Shown in pieces: positions 9,497 through 18,731 of a DNA stretch of 64,000 nucleotides (its first letter is position 1; the number at the start of each line of letters is the position of its first letter). The translations under genes were made by a program, and so were the position numbers. Under the pieces are notes generated by a model. That model saw only the letters and a program-made list of their open reading frames with translations, was not told where the DNA came from and ran no database searches. Origin of the DNA: Orbus hercynius (GTDB taxonomy: Bacteria > Pseudomonadota > Gammaproteobacteria > Enterobacterales > Orbaceae); contig NZ_RBWY01000004.1 of NCBI RefSeq assembly GCF_003634275.1, forward strand, positions 186,001 through 250,000, read 5' to 3'.

Positions 9497-10513
9497 ATGA
9501 ATAAACCGCTTATTCAAGTCAGCAACGTATCGGTCGCTTTCAAAGTAAAGGACCGCATTGTTAACGCCGTTAAAAATGCCTCCTTCAATGTGTATCAAGG
9601 GGATATTTTTGGTATTATCGGCTCAAGTGGGGCCGGCAAATCAACGTTGGTTAGAACGCTCAATCGACTTGCCTCCCCCACACAGGGGCAGATTTACGTC
9701 AATGGCACCAACATTGCGTCACTAAAAGGCAAAGATCTGCAGCAATTTCGTTTTGATGTCGGCATGATTTTCCAAAATTTTAATCTCGCGTCCTCCAAAA
9801 CCGTTTACGACAATATTGCCTTTGTTTTAAAAGCAGCAGGTAAACGCGGTCTTGCTGTCGAGCAGCGGGTAAAAGAGCTACTTAAACTCGTTAGCTTAAC
9901 CGATAAGGCAAATGCCTATCCAGCTGAATTAAGTGGCGGGCAAAAACAACGAGTGGGCATTGCCAGAGCGCTGGCAAATGATGCGAAGATTCTACTGTGT
10001 GATGAAGCAACCAGTGCGCTTGACCCACAAACCACAACCTCGATATTAGACTTATTAAAGCAACTTAATCGAGAGTTCAAATTAACGATTGTCCTCATCA
10101 CCCATGAGATTGATGTCATCAAGAAAATTTGTAATCGCGTTGCTGTTATGTCACAAGGTGAAATCGTCGAACTCAACAATACCTTTGACTTATTTGCCTC
10201 ACCACAGCAAGCCTTTACTCAGTCTTTCTTAAATATTGATGAGAATACTGCTTTACCGAGTAAAGTTAAAAAGAATGCTAAGGGGAAACTGGTTCGCTTA
10301 CGATATATCAATGAAAATGCAACCGAGCCAGTACTATTTCAATCAGCAAAACAAACCAATGTCTCGTTTAATATCCTACATGGCTTTATTGAATATTTTA
10401 ACGATCAAGCACTCGGTAATCTCGTGGTTGAACTTATTGGTGCCAACGACGATATCAGCAGCCTAATTCATCTTTTGAAAAGCTATCATGTTATTGTTGA
10501 GGAGGTAAAATAA
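9497..10513 (+). CDS. metN: Methionine ABC transporter ATP-binding protein
   Basis: 338-residue ABC ATPase. Walker [10 protein letters not shown] is at 42-50, the signature LSGGQKQR at 145-152, Walker B ILLCDE at 165-170 and the H-loop ITHE near 200. The C-terminal 75 residues correspond to the NIL regulatory domain ([20 protein letters not shown]) through which methionine inhibits MetNI in E. coli. The stop overlaps the metI start by one base (TAATG). Length is close to E. coli MetN (343). Confidence 0.92.
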   Translation: MNKPLIQVSNVSVAFKVKDRIVNAVKNASFNVYQGDIFGIIGSSGAGKSTLVRTLNRLASPTQGQIYVNGTNIASLKGKDLQQFRFDVGMIFQNFNLASSKTVYDNIAFVLKAAGKRGLAVEQRVKELLKLVSLTDKANAYPAELSGGQKQRVGIARALANDAKILLCDEATSALDPQTTTSILDLLKQLNREFKLTIVLITHEIDVIKKICNRVAVMSQGEIVELNNTFDLFASPQQAFTQSFLNIDENTALPSKVKKNAKGKLVRLRYINENATEPVLFQSAKQTNVSFNILHGFIEYFNDQALGNLVVELIGANDDISSLIHLLKSYHVIVEEVK

Positions 10514-11184
10514 TGGGCAAATTAACCTATAGCGAGTTTGGCCAATTATTATGGACTGCGGCTCAAGAAACCTTCATTATGGTCAGTTGGTCGCTACTTG
10601 CTGCCATTATTTTTGGCACATTAATTGGACTATTTCTTTATCTTACCTCTAATCGGCTCTTTTTTAGCAATCAACTGGTTAATCAAATATCGGGGTTTAT
10701 TATTAACGCTACACGTTCAATTCCATTCTTAATTTTGATGGTGGCAGTTCTTCCTGCAGGTGTTTATTTAGTCGGCACATCAATTGGACCGAAAGCCGTT
10801 ATTTTCCCTCTCGCTGTTGCAGCGATTGCATTTTATGGTCGCTTGGCAGAAAACGCCTTTAGCCAGGTCGACAACGGTGTCATTGAGGCAGCCATCTCTA
10901 GCGGTGCGGCCTATTGGCGCATTATCGTGGGTATTTTGTTTCCTGAAGCTTTTCCGCAACTTATTCGTCATGCGACCGTAACTGTGATATCCCTTATTGG
11001 CTATAGCGCTATGGCAGGTATTGTCGGCGGAGGCGGCATTGGCGATTTGGCGATTCGTTACGGTTATCAGCGCTATTATACGGAAGTACTGGTCGCCTGC
11101 ATTGTGATCTTAATTATTGTCGTGCAGTTATTACAATTTTTAGGTGATATGCTGGCTAATCGATTAGATAAACGTCATAAATAG
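10513..11184 (+). CDS. metI: Methionine ABC transporter permease
   Basis: 223-residue inner-membrane permease with about five hydrophobic segments. It carries the binding-protein-dependent transport EAA region (EAAISSGAAYWRIIVGILFPEA) that docks on the ATPase, and SLIGYSAMAGIVGGGGIGDL, typical of MetI. It is the last gene of the aminotransferase-metQ-metN-metI operon, preceded by GAGGTAAAATA and coupled to metN by a one-base overlap. Confidence 0.92.
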   Translation: MGKLTYSEFGQLLWTAAQETFIMVSWSLLAAIIFGTLIGLFLYLTSNRLFFSNQLVNQISGFIINATRSIPFLILMVAVLPAGVYLVGTSIGPKAVIFPLAVAAIAFYGRLAENAFSQVDNGVIEAAISSGAAYWRIIVGILFPEAFPQLIRHATVTVISLIGYSAMAGIVGGGGIGDLAIRYGYQRYYTEVLVACIVILIIVVQLLQFLGDMLANRLDKRHK

Positions 11185-11192
11185 TAAATAAA

Positions 11193-11218
11193 GTGCCGAA
11201 GAGTCCAAACTCCGGCAC
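11193..11218. terminator. Bidirectional terminator-like hairpin between metI and thiD
   Basis: GTGCCG-AA-GAGT / ACTC-CGGCAC (loop CCAA) gives a 10-bp stem with an AA bulge between two convergent genes. On the minus strand the stem is followed by TTTATTT, so it fits thiD better; it may also stop metI transcripts. Confidence 0.6.
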
Positions 11219-11226
11219 CGCCAAGC

Positions 11227-12018
11227 TTACCACCATTGATAAAAATGGTGCGTAGGCCCAATACCTTGACCAATCTTGAGCGTATCGGCATGCTCAATCG
11301 CGCCAAGCAAGTAATGTTTCGCTTGTTCAACCGCCTCGACTAGCGATGTTTGTGGCAATAACGCTGCAATCGCGGCTGATAATGTACAGCCAGTACCATG
11401 TGTATTATTAGTTACGATTCTTGGCGCAGCCAATCGAATTTCGCCCTCTGGCATAATCAGATAATCAACACTCTGTGATCCGGCTAGATGCCCCCCTTTC
11501 ATCAACACCGCTTTACAGCCTAATTGCAATAATTCTCGTCCCTGCCGCCGCATATCACGCTCATCAATAGCTTGACTATCACTCAATAAAGCCGCCGCCT
11601 CCAATAAATTTGGCGTAATGATCGTCGCCAACGGTAAAAGCTGTTGCTTAATCGCCTTAATCGCCTCTAATTGCAATAGTCGGTGCCCACCTTTAGCAAT
11701 CATCACGGTATCTAAGACAATATACGGCATCGGGTGCTCAAGTAATAGTTGGCTCACCGCAATGACAATCTCTTCATTCATCAACATACCGATTTTTAAA
11801 CTATCGAGCTGGCTATCGTTAATAATCGAATAAAATTGTTGTTTGACAAAATCAGCCGAAATAGGTAGCACATCATCAACACCTAGCGTATTTTGTGCCG
11901 TTAATGCGGTAACAATCGACATCCCATATACACCTAACGCAGAAAAGGTCTTTAAATCAGCTTGAATGCCAGCGCCGCCGCTAGAATCAGATCCAGCAAT
12001 AGTTAATGCAATCGTCAC
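11227..12018 (-). CDS. thiD: Hydroxymethylpyrimidine (phosphate) kinase
   Basis: 263-residue ribokinase-fold kinase that phosphorylates HMP to HMP-P and HMP-PP for thiamin synthesis. It begins TIALTIAGSDSSGGAGIQAD and contains NNTHGTGCTLSAAIAA, the anion-hole/catalytic Asp-region motif of the family. The start codon is GTG at 12016-12018 and overlaps the thiE stop in a GTGA arrangement, which indicates translational coupling. It is the last gene of the thiMED operon. Confidence 0.93.
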   Translation of the reverse strand: MTIALTIAGSDSSGGAGIQADLKTFSALGVYGMSIVTALTAQNTLGVDDVLPISADFVKQQFYSIINDSQLDSLKIGMLMNEEIVIAVSQLLLEHPMPYIVLDTVMIAKGGHRLLQLEAIKAIKQQLLPLATIITPNLLEAAALLSDSQAIDERDMRRQGRELLQLGCKAVLMKGGHLAGSQSVDYLIMPEGEIRLAAPRIVTNNTHGTGCTLSAAIAALLPQTSLVEAVEQAKHYLLGAIEHADTLKIGQGIGPTHHFYQWW

Positions 12019-12674
12019 AATGTCATCCCCTTATTTTTCACCTGACCAATTTGCTTTACCAACTGCGCCGTCGCTTGTTGTATATTAACCTGTCCACAAA
12101 TTGCCGACACGACAGCAACGCCGTTAATACCGGTTTGTATCACACCTTCAATATTCGTTTCGTTAATTCCGCCAATCGCCACCGCCGGGCATTGTCGCTG
12201 TGTCATGAGCTTAGCTAATTGCTCAATTCCCAACGCTGGGGCAGCATTTTTCTTCGATGTGGTGGGAAAAATAGGTCCAATACCAAGGTAGTCAATCACC
12301 GACCAAGGCACCTCATCTAATTGTTGCTGATTTGAAATGGACAACCCAAGCCATTTATCTGCGCCAATTAGCTGACGCACAACCTGGGCCGGCAGATCAG
12401 CTTGCCCAATATGCACGCCATCAGCATCAGCCGCTAATGCCACATCAACATAATCGTTAATAATAAGTGGCACGGGGGTATGACTTAAAGCCGCTTTTAA
12501 TGCCAATGCGGCTTGATACCATTGCCGATGATGAAATTGATTTTCCGCTCGCAGCTGAACAACCGTTACACCATTTGCAACCACTATTTGAACTGTTTTC
12601 ACCATGCCATCAATGCCATGGCATAAAACCGGATCAAGCACCAAATACAGTGATAAATCTAATGTTTTTGCCAT
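12015..12674 (-). CDS. thiE: Thiamin phosphate synthase
   Basis: 219-residue TIM-barrel enzyme that joins HMP-PP and thiazole phosphate to thiamin phosphate. Motifs VTVVQLRAE, VPLIINDYVDVALAADADG, VHIGQADLP and GIGPIFPTTSKK are characteristic. I place the start at MAKTLDLSLY (12674), one base after the thiM stop and with TTGGAGC upstream; a longer reading frame from 12701 would run back into thiM without purpose. It works with ThiM and ThiD in thiazole/HMP salvage. Confidence 0.92.
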   Translation of the reverse strand: MAKTLDLSLYLVLDPVLCHGIDGMVKTVQIVVANGVTVVQLRAENQFHHRQWYQAALALKAALSHTPVPLIINDYVDVALAADADGVHIGQADLPAQVVRQLIGADKWLGLSISNQQQLDEVPWSVIDYLGIGPIFPTTSKKNAAPALGIEQLAKLMTQRQCPAVAIGGINETNIEGVIQTGINGVAVVSAICGQVNIQQATAQLVKQIGQVKNKGMTL

Positions 12675-12675
12675 G

Positions 12676-13470
12676 CTATTGCTCCAATAATCGTGCTGCA
12701 TTCATCAAAGAGAGTTGGTCTAATAACGAAATCGCAAATGTGCCAAGTCCGTGATGTTTATCAGCCAGCTCACCTGCCTTTTTCATCATCAAGCAGCTAG
12801 AGGCCGCCGCAAGTAAATGATTAGTATTGCAACCGATCATTGCCGCAACCACAGCAGATAAAGCGCAGCCGACTCCGGTTACTTTCGTTAGCGCAATATC
12901 GCCGCCATCAATGACATAAGTTGTGTACCCATCGGTGATATAGTCGGTTTTGCCAGTCATGGCGACAACGGTTTGATATTGCAACGCAATCGTTTTTGCA
13001 ACATTAAGAGCAGCATCGGTACTATCTTGACTATCCGGGCCCTTCCCTATTGATGTTTTATCAGCTAATGCTAATATTTCTGATGCATTGCAACGAATAA
13101 CAGCGGGTTTAAACCGTAATAATTGTTTGGCAATATTTGAGCGAAAAGTTAACGCATTACCAACGGCAACCGGATCAAGCACCCAAGGTGTTTGCGTTAC
13201 CATTGCGGCTTGTGCGGCAATAAGCATACTCTTTGATGACCACTGCGTTATCGTGCCAAGATTAATCAGTACACTATCGGCGATGTGAACAAAATCCGCG
13301 GTTTCTTCCTTTGCGATAACCATCGCAGGTATTGCGCCAATGGCCAGTAAAATATTGGCCGTAAAGTTTTGCACCACATCATTGGTCATACAATGAATTA
13401 ATGGTTTGTCTCTATTGAGTTTTTGAAGATAAGACGAAGCAAATGCTGCTTCAAGTTGATTCGTACACAT
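12676..13470 (-). CDS. thiM: Hydroxyethylthiazole kinase
   Basis: 264-residue thiazole kinase that phosphorylates 4-methyl-5-(2-hydroxyethyl)thiazole. Family segments are PLIHCMTNDVVQNFTANILL, VLDPVAVGNALTFR, RCNASEILALA and VTGVGCALSAVVAA. The start is set at 13470 (MCTNQLEAAFAS) because AAGAGGAATAAGT lies before it. The same frame is open for 38 more codons upstream, but those lie in the riboswitch. First gene of the salvage operon thiM-thiE-thiD. Confidence 0.93.
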   Translation of the reverse strand: MCTNQLEAAFASSYLQKLNRDKPLIHCMTNDVVQNFTANILLAIGAIPAMVIAKEETADFVHIADSVLINLGTITQWSSKSMLIAAQAAMVTQTPWVLDPVAVGNALTFRSNIAKQLLRFKPAVIRCNASEILALADKTSIGKGPDSQDSTDAALNVAKTIALQYQTVVAMTGKTDYITDGYTTYVIDGGDIALTKVTGVGCALSAVVAAMIGCNTNHLLAAASSCLMMKKAGELADKHHGLGTFAISLLDQLSLMNAARLLEQ

Positions 13471-13528
13471 ACTTATTCCTCTTTTAATTACAATAGCGCA
13501 AGGAAGTATGATCACGATTAAGGTGGTA

Positions 13529-13612
13529 GACTTTCCTACGCTGGTATGAGCCAGTTCAGGTTCAACGGGTAAATTCTCAGCCAACGCTTAAAGCCGCGCG
13601 ACACCCCGAGTC
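13529..13612 (-). promoter_or_regulatory. TPP riboswitch (THI box) of thiMED
   Basis: On the minus strand the leader has the conserved aptamer pieces in order: a GACTCGGGGTG 5' side, GGCTGAGAA, TTTACCCGTTGAACCTGAAC, and ACCAGCGTAGGAAAGTC closing the P1 stem. It lies 58 bases before the thiM start. Between aptamer and ATG there is an ACTTCCTT stretch that can pair with the AAGAGGAATAAGT region, so control is probably translational (inference). Confidence 0.95.
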
Positions 13613-13834
13613 AAAATAATATCGCAACTATTATGGATAATTTGTGTCAAATAAGCAATCAACACCGAATGTTTTACAGAATGTAAAAAATTGTTCTCCA
13701 ACTTTACAAGCAAAAAAATATTTTCTACATTTTTAATTGATTACTTGATAAACTACTTGAGCTGTATCAGACAGATAGACTGATACACGTACTGTTGCTT
13801 AATACATACCCATCATTTATCGTAAGGCTGACAA

Positions 13835-14821
13835 ATGGATATAACAAACCGCAATAAACTGCTGCAATATGGGCGCGAGGTACTTGAACTTGAACTTCAA
13901 GAGGCACAAAAACTCCCAGCCCGCCTTGGCGACGATTTTATTAAAGCGTGTGAATTAATCTTATCCACTAAAGGCAAAGTGGTCGTCTCGGGTATTGGTA
14001 AATCCGGTCATATTGGTAAAAAAATTGCGGCGTCCTTTGCCAGCACGGGAACACCGTCATTTTTTATGCACCCCTCAGAAGCACTGCACGGAGATCTGGG
14101 TATGGTGAGCGAAAACGATATTGTCGTGTTAATATCCTATTCAGGCAGAGCCAAAGAATTCAGCCTTATTTTACCCATTTTAAAAGAGATGAATATTGCG
14201 ATTATTGCCATTACGGGGAGTTTATCCTCACCATTAGCAAAAGCGGCGGATGCGATTTTAGATATCAGTATCGAAAAAGAAGCTTGCCCAATGGGGCTTG
14301 CACCAACATCGAGTTCAACTAACACCTTATTAATGGGGGATGTGCTAGCAATTTCAATTATGCGCGCCAAAGGATTTAAAGAAGAAGATTTTGCCCGTTC
14401 TCATCCAGCAGGGAGTCTAGGCGCCAAACTGCTTAATCACGTTAAAGATGTCATGCGCACAGGTGAACAAGTGCCAAGTGTTGGGCATAGAGCAACAGTA
14501 TTGGATGCAATGCTTGAACTGAGTAGAACAGGACTTGGTTTAGTTGCTGTGTGTGATGAACAACAGCATATTGCCGGCGTATTTACTGATGGCGATCTGC
14601 GCAGATTGCTATTAAAAGAGGGCACATTGCATGACCCAATCCATCAAGTCATGAGTAAACCAGGTTATCGCTTACCTGATGGATGGAAAGCCATTGAAGC
14701 ACTAAAATCGTTCAATGATCACAATATTACCGCAGCGCCCGTTGTTGATGTTAATGGTCGATTAGTCGGTGCACTCAATATTCATGATTTACATCAAGCG
14801 GGCATCTCACTCAATACTTAA
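13835..14821 (+). CDS. kdsD: D-arabinose 5-phosphate isomerase (KdsD type)
   Basis: 328-residue SIS-domain isomerase that converts ribulose 5-phosphate to arabinose 5-phosphate, the first step to KDO of lipopolysaccharide. The SIS domain (about 35-170) has VSGIGKSGHIGKKIAASFAS and HPSEALHGDLGMV; two CBS domains follow (about 205-325). The length equals E. coli KdsD; the related GutQ is slightly shorter, and no sorbitol genes are nearby. It has its own 220-base upstream gap with an 8-bp inverted repeat (TGTATCAG 13763-13770 / CTGATACA 13780-13787) of unknown role. kdsC and the lpt genes are not beside it. Confidence 0.9.
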   Translation: MDITNRNKLLQYGREVLELELQEAQKLPARLGDDFIKACELILSTKGKVVVSGIGKSGHIGKKIAASFASTGTPSFFMHPSEALHGDLGMVSENDIVVLISYSGRAKEFSLILPILKEMNIAIIAITGSLSSPLAKAADAILDISIEKEACPMGLAPTSSSTNTLLMGDVLAISIMRAKGFKEEDFARSHPAGSLGAKLLNHVKDVMRTGEQVPSVGHRATVLDAMLELSRTGLGLVAVCDEQQHIAGVFTDGDLRRLLLKEGTLHDPIHQVMSKPGYRLPDGWKAIEALKSFNDHNITAAPVVDVNGRLVGALNIHDLHQAGISLNT

Positions 14822-15080
14822 TAATTGAAACTCAACATGAATATGATTGTAATATATTAGATGATTATTGATATAATCTATTGAAGAAAGCTGATATGAT
14901 TAATAATTGAAAATGAATAATCACAAAATACCTATTGCAAAGTGGGGCTATCTCCTGCGATAATTGTCGCCCTAAATTTTTGTCGTTAGACGGAGAGTAT
15001 GACTAACTATTACAGTTTACCTAAGCTATTTTTAGGCGTGAATTGTATATTTTTTAACTAATACAGATGATGAAATTACA

Positions 15081-15602
15081 ATGGCAGAGAAGCGTAATAT
15101 CTTTTTAATTGGCCCAATGGGTGCAGGTAAAAGCACAATTGGTAGACAGATCGCACAACAACTTGGTATGGATTTCTTTGATTCAGATCAAGAAATTGAG
15201 AAACGAACCGGTGCGGATATCGCTTGGATTTTTGACCTAGAAGGCGAAGATGGTTTCCGTTCTCGAGAAGAGAAAGTCATTAATGAGCTCACAGAAAAGC
15301 AAGGTGTTGTACTTGCAACTGGTGGTGGCTCAATTTTATCAAAAGAAACACGAAATCGTTTATCGGCTCGTGGTATTGTGGTTTATCTTGAAACAACTAT
15401 CGAAAAACAAATGGCTCGCACCCAAAAGGACAAACGTCGTCCGTTACTTCAAGGTAGTAATACACCAAGAGAGCTTTATGAAGAGCTAGCTGGGGAGCGC
15501 GTTCCGCTCTACGAAGAAATCGCGGATATCACCATAAAGACAGATGAACAAAGTGCTAAAGGTGTAGCAAGCTACATTATTGAGAAAATAGAGCAAATAT
15601 AA
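15081..15602 (+). CDS. aroK: Shikimate kinase I
   Basis: 173-residue shikimate kinase, the same length as E. coli AroK and nearly collinear with it. The P-loop GPMGAGKST is at 11-19; the shikimate-binding DSDQEIE, ATGGGS and RRPLLQ lid region are present. It phosphorylates shikimate on the way to chorismate. Its usual partner aroB does not follow; the next gene is a damX-like gene after a strong hairpin. The 259-base upstream gap holds no gene; a TTGCAA followed by GATAAT around 14936-14965 is a possible promoter. Confidence 0.96.
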   Translation: MAEKRNIFLIGPMGAGKSTIGRQIAQQLGMDFFDSDQEIEKRTGADIAWIFDLEGEDGFRSREEKVINELTEKQGVVLATGGGSILSKETRNRLSARGIVVYLETTIEKQMARTQKDKRRPLLQGSNTPRELYEELAGERVPLYEEIADITIKTDEQSAKGVASYIIEKIEQI

Positions 15603-15627
15603 AAGTAATCACTATGTGATTACTTTT
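15601..15627 (+). terminator. aroK terminator
   Basis: AAAAGTAATCAC / GTGATTACTTTT is a perfect 12-bp stem with a TAT loop, starting at the aroK stop codon and ending in a T-rich arm followed by ATTC. It can work in both directions and separates aroK from the damX-dam block. Confidence 0.75.
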
Positions 15628-15660
15628 ATTCAATACAGTCATTGGTAGAAAGGAGAGAAC

Positions 15661-16389
15661 GTGAGTGAGTCAATTCGGCCTGATAAGGAGGATCGCTATA
15701 TCTCGGAAAGCTCTCCTAAAAAAACGCAACTAAGCGGTTTCTTGTTGTCAAAAACTAAATGGATTATTCTTATATTAGCGCTATGTGTTTTATTGCTATG
15801 TATAAGTGTTGCCATATTTAAATCACAATCTCAATCACCACAAGCCCCAGAACAATCCGATTCAACTGAATTGGGGCTAAGTGAAGATAATCAAACATCA
15901 ACATATCAGACATTGTCTCCTGCACCAATATCAACAACAGCAACCGTTACGCAACGAAACAGTGATCCTGAACAAGAGCGAATTGTCATCCCTGGTGATA
16001 TTACCGATGTATTGACCAATGAAGCACAATCAGATGAACTGAAGCAAAAAAATACTTTATTGTTGAAAGGGCAAAATGACAGTACTAATAACTTGGTTAA
16101 TGAACAACGTTTGCAAAATGCCATAGACAATACACATTTCACCATTCAGCTCAGCTCATCTTCATCCCTTGAAAATCTCATGGCATTTGTTAAACAGTAC
16201 AAATTAACCAATTATCAAATTTATGAAACTCGCCGTGAACAAAAACCGTGGTTTGTGTTAATAAAAGGTAGCTATCTGACTCTAGATGATGCTAAGCAAG
16301 CCGTAAAATCTCTGACCCAAGAACTACAAAAAAGCAATCCATGGATCAAATCAGGGGAAATGGTCAACAAGGAGAAGTTATCTAAATGA
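15661..16389 (+). CDS. damX: DamX-like SPOR-domain cell-division protein (short)
   Basis: 242-residue bitopic inner-membrane protein. A cytoplasmic N-terminus of about 35 residues is followed by one TM segment (WIILILALCVLLLCISVAIF), a low-complexity Gln/Ser/Thr linker, and a C-terminal SPOR domain (about 155-240, FTIQLSSSSSLENLMAFVKQ ... PWFVLIKGSYLTLDDAKQAV) of the kind that binds denuded septal peptidoglycan. E. coli DamX has 428 residues, so this is much shorter. The start codon is GTG with AAGGAGAGAAC upstream. Position directly before dam matches damX synteny, which supports the name. Confidence 0.75.
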   Translation: MSESIRPDKEDRYISESSPKKTQLSGFLLSKTKWIILILALCVLLLCISVAIFKSQSQSPQAPEQSDSTELGLSEDNQTSTYQTLSPAPISTTATVTQRNSDPEQERIVIPGDITDVLTNEAQSDELKQKNTLLLKGQNDSTNNLVNEQRLQNAIDNTHFTIQLSSSSSLENLMAFVKQYKLTNYQIYETRREQKPWFVLIKGSYLTLDDAKQAVKSLTQELQKSNPWIKSGEMVNKEKLSK

Positions 16390-16420
16390 TGACTTATCCT
16401 CATACCAATAGGAGCATTGT

Positions 16421-17233
16421 TTGAAAAAGCAACGCGCTTTTCTAAAATGGGCTGGTGGCAAATACTCGCTTGTAGATCAAATTACGCAATATCTTCCAGA
16501 AGGTGACTTATTAATCGAACCTTTTGTTGGAGCCGGTTCTGTTTTTCTTAATACCAATTACAAGCGTTATATTCTTGCTGATATCAATCAAGACCTTATT
16601 TCACTGTTTAATATTATCAAAAAGCAACCTGAAAAATTTATTGAAGATGCAAAGTTATTATTCAATCAGCAAAATAAACAGACCGATGCATTTTACCAAA
16701 TGCGAGATCTATTTAACCGTAGCAAAAATAACTATCAAAGAGCACTGCTATTTCTCTATTTAAATCGCCATTGTTATAACGGATTATGCCGCTATAACAG
16801 TAGCGGTGAATTTAATGTCCCATTTGGTCAACATAAAAATATCTATTTCCCTGAAAAAGAGATTATTGCTTTTTCTGAAAAGGCCAAGCACGCTGAATTT
16901 ATCTGTGCACCTTATCATGAAGTAATGAAAAAAGCCAAAAAAGGCGCTGTAGTATATTGTGATCCCCCCTACGTACCACTCTCAGAAAGTTCTAACTTCA
17001 CCGCTTACTATTCTGTCCACTTTGGTCAACAAGAACAACAGAATCTTGCCAAATTAGCAGAAAAGCTTTCGGCAAAAAATATTCCGGTTCTTATCTCTAA
17101 CCACGACACAATGCAGACTCGAGATTGGTATCAACAAGCTAGCAATATTTATTCGGTTGAAACCAGGCGTTCTATTAGCTGTGATGGACTTGGTCGCAAA
17201 AAAATTCACGAATTGCTTGTACTTTATTCTTAG
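16421..17233 (+). CDS. dam: DNA adenine methyltransferase (GATC)
   Basis: 270-residue N6-adenine methyltransferase that marks GATC for mismatch repair and replication control. The AdoMet motif EPFVGAGSVF is at 33-42 and the catalytic DPPY at 181-184, the same positions as in E. coli Dam; NRHCYNGLCRYN is the target-recognition side. The start is TTG at 16421, giving MKKQRAFLKWAGGKY and preceded by AGGAGC. It lies between damX-like and rpe, as in enterobacteria. Confidence 0.96.
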   Translation: MKKQRAFLKWAGGKYSLVDQITQYLPEGDLLIEPFVGAGSVFLNTNYKRYILADINQDLISLFNIIKKQPEKFIEDAKLLFNQQNKQTDAFYQMRDLFNRSKNNYQRALLFLYLNRHCYNGLCRYNSSGEFNVPFGQHKNIYFPEKEIIAFSEKAKHAEFICAPYHEVMKKAKKGAVVYCDPPYVPLSESSNFTAYYSVHFGQQEQQNLAKLAEKLSAKNIPVLISNHDTMQTRDWYQQASNIYSVETRRSISCDGLGRKKIHELLVLYS

Positions 17234-17327
17234 TGTTTCAAATAGATCAAGTGGTCGTACTAGCAAAGATACGATATAATTAGCTATCGATTACTGTTTC
17301 TTCAAAATAACACTGAAGAGGTTAGAA

Positions 17328-18002
17328 ATGATGGAAAGATTTTTAATTGCACCTTCAATATTATCAGCAGACTTTGCTAGACTTGGTGAAGATACGCAAA
17401 AAGTATTAAATGCGGGTGCAAATGTTATCCATTTTGATGTTATGGATAATCACTATGTGCCTAATTTAACAATGGGTCCAATGTTTTGCCAAGGTTTAAG
17501 AAATTATGGAATTACCGCACCAATCGATGTACATTTAATGGTGTCTCCGGTTGATGAACTCATTACCGCTTTTGCTAAGTCAGGCGCAAACAATATCTCC
17601 ATTCATCCTGATGCAACAAGGCATCTTGATCGTTCTATCCAACTGATCAAAGATCACGGTTGTACGGCAGGTATCGTACTCAATCCGGCTGTACCGCTTG
17701 ATTGCCTAGAATATATCATTGATAAGATTGACCTAATTTTAATTATGGGTGTCAACCCCGGTTTTGGCGGCCAATCGTTTATTCCTTATATGCTGAAAAA
17801 AATCGCCCAAACTCGTGCGCTGATTAATCAATCTGGGCGAGAAATCCGCTTAGAAGTCGACGGCGGGGTTAAAGTTGACAATATAGCTGAAATAGCGAAA
17901 GCAGGAGCCGATATGTTTGTGGCAGGCTCCGCAATTTTTGGCCACCCAAACTACCATGAGGTTATCGATGCTATGCGCCGACAACTCGCTACTGTAGAGT
18001 AA
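17328..18002 (+). CDS. rpe: Ribulose-phosphate 3-epimerase
   Basis: 224-residue TIM-barrel epimerase interconverting ribulose 5-phosphate and xylulose 5-phosphate in the pentose phosphate pathway. Metal ligands are in [16 protein letters not shown] and VDVHLMV, and the phosphate site in NPGFGGQ and EVDGGV. Two adjacent ATGs (17328, 17331) follow GAGG; either is possible. It is the first of rpe-gph-trpS, the order known from E. coli. Confidence 0.96.
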   Translation: MMERFLIAPSILSADFARLGEDTQKVLNAGANVIHFDVMDNHYVPNLTMGPMFCQGLRNYGITAPIDVHLMVSPVDELITAFAKSGANNISIHPDATRHLDRSIQLIKDHGCTAGIVLNPAVPLDCLEYIIDKIDLILIMGVNPGFGGQSFIPYMLKKIAQTRALINQSGREIRLEVDGGVKVDNIAEIAKAGADMFVAGSAIFGHPNYHEVIDAMRRQLATVE

Positions 18003-18008
18003 TAAAAC

Positions 18009-18698
18009 ATGAAAAAACTTACAGACATCCAAGCCATTGCATTCGATCTTGATGGTACGCTCGTTGATAGCGTTCCAGGCCTTGCTTTAGCCGCTCAGCG
18101 CATGTTGGCTGATTTATCGTTACCCACCGTCACCCACGAGCAAATTAAAATTTGGGTCGGCAATGGTATTGATGTGCTTATTGAACGCATTCTTGCATCA
18201 GTTAGTGCACCTGAATCAATATTTGATCAAGCTAAACCGCTGTTCAATCGTCACTATGACGAGACAATTGATGAAGGGACGCAAGTATTTCCGCACGTCA
18301 TATCAACATTAGCGACCTTACAACAACAAGGCTATCGAATGGCACTAGTGACCAATAAACCGGCGCAGTTTTTACCAGCACTGTTGAAATCGCTCAAGCT
18401 AGACCCGTATTTTTCACTAGTACTCGGTGGCGGTGATGTCATCAAACTTAAACCACATCCTGCGCCGCTATATCAAGTCATGGCAAATTTTGGTCTATAC
18501 CATGACCAATTACTCTTTGTCGGCGATTCGCGCAATGATATTAGCGCCGCTAAAAATGCCCTGTGCCCAACGGTTGGCTTAACTTACGGTTATAATTACG
18601 GTGAATCAATCACAAGTAGCAGTCCAGACTATGTGTTTGAAAACTTTGAGCAGCTATTAACGATATTGCCTCGCCCTCGTGCTGAAGCTAAAAAGTAA
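18009..18698 (+). CDS. gph: Phosphoglycolate phosphatase
   Basis: 229-residue HAD-superfamily hydrolase. Motif I is AFDLDGTLVDS (nucleophile Asp), motif II TNKP, and motif III/IV KPHPAP ... VGDSRNDISAAKNA. A cap domain is inserted after motif I. It removes 2-phosphoglycolate formed during DNA repair of 3'-phosphoglycolate ends. It starts 6 bases after rpe and precedes trpS, so the assignment rests on motif and synteny. Confidence 0.93.
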   Translation: MKKLTDIQAIAFDLDGTLVDSVPGLALAAQRMLADLSLPTVTHEQIKIWVGNGIDVLIERILASVSAPESIFDQAKPLFNRHYDETIDEGTQVFPHVISTLATLQQQGYRMALVTNKPAQFLPALLKSLKLDPYFSLVLGGGDVIKLKPHPAPLYQVMANFGLYHDQLLFVGDSRNDISAAKNALCPTVGLTYGYNYGESITSSSPDYVFENFEQLLTILPRPRAEAKK

Positions 18699-18731
18699 TG
18701 CATTAAATTCGAAATAAAATAGGAAAAGATT

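Noticed and set aside
13471-13584. Extra 38 N-terminal codons for ThiM
   Set aside because: They lie in the TPP riboswitch and expression platform; the start at 13470 has a good ribosome site and the family N-terminus.
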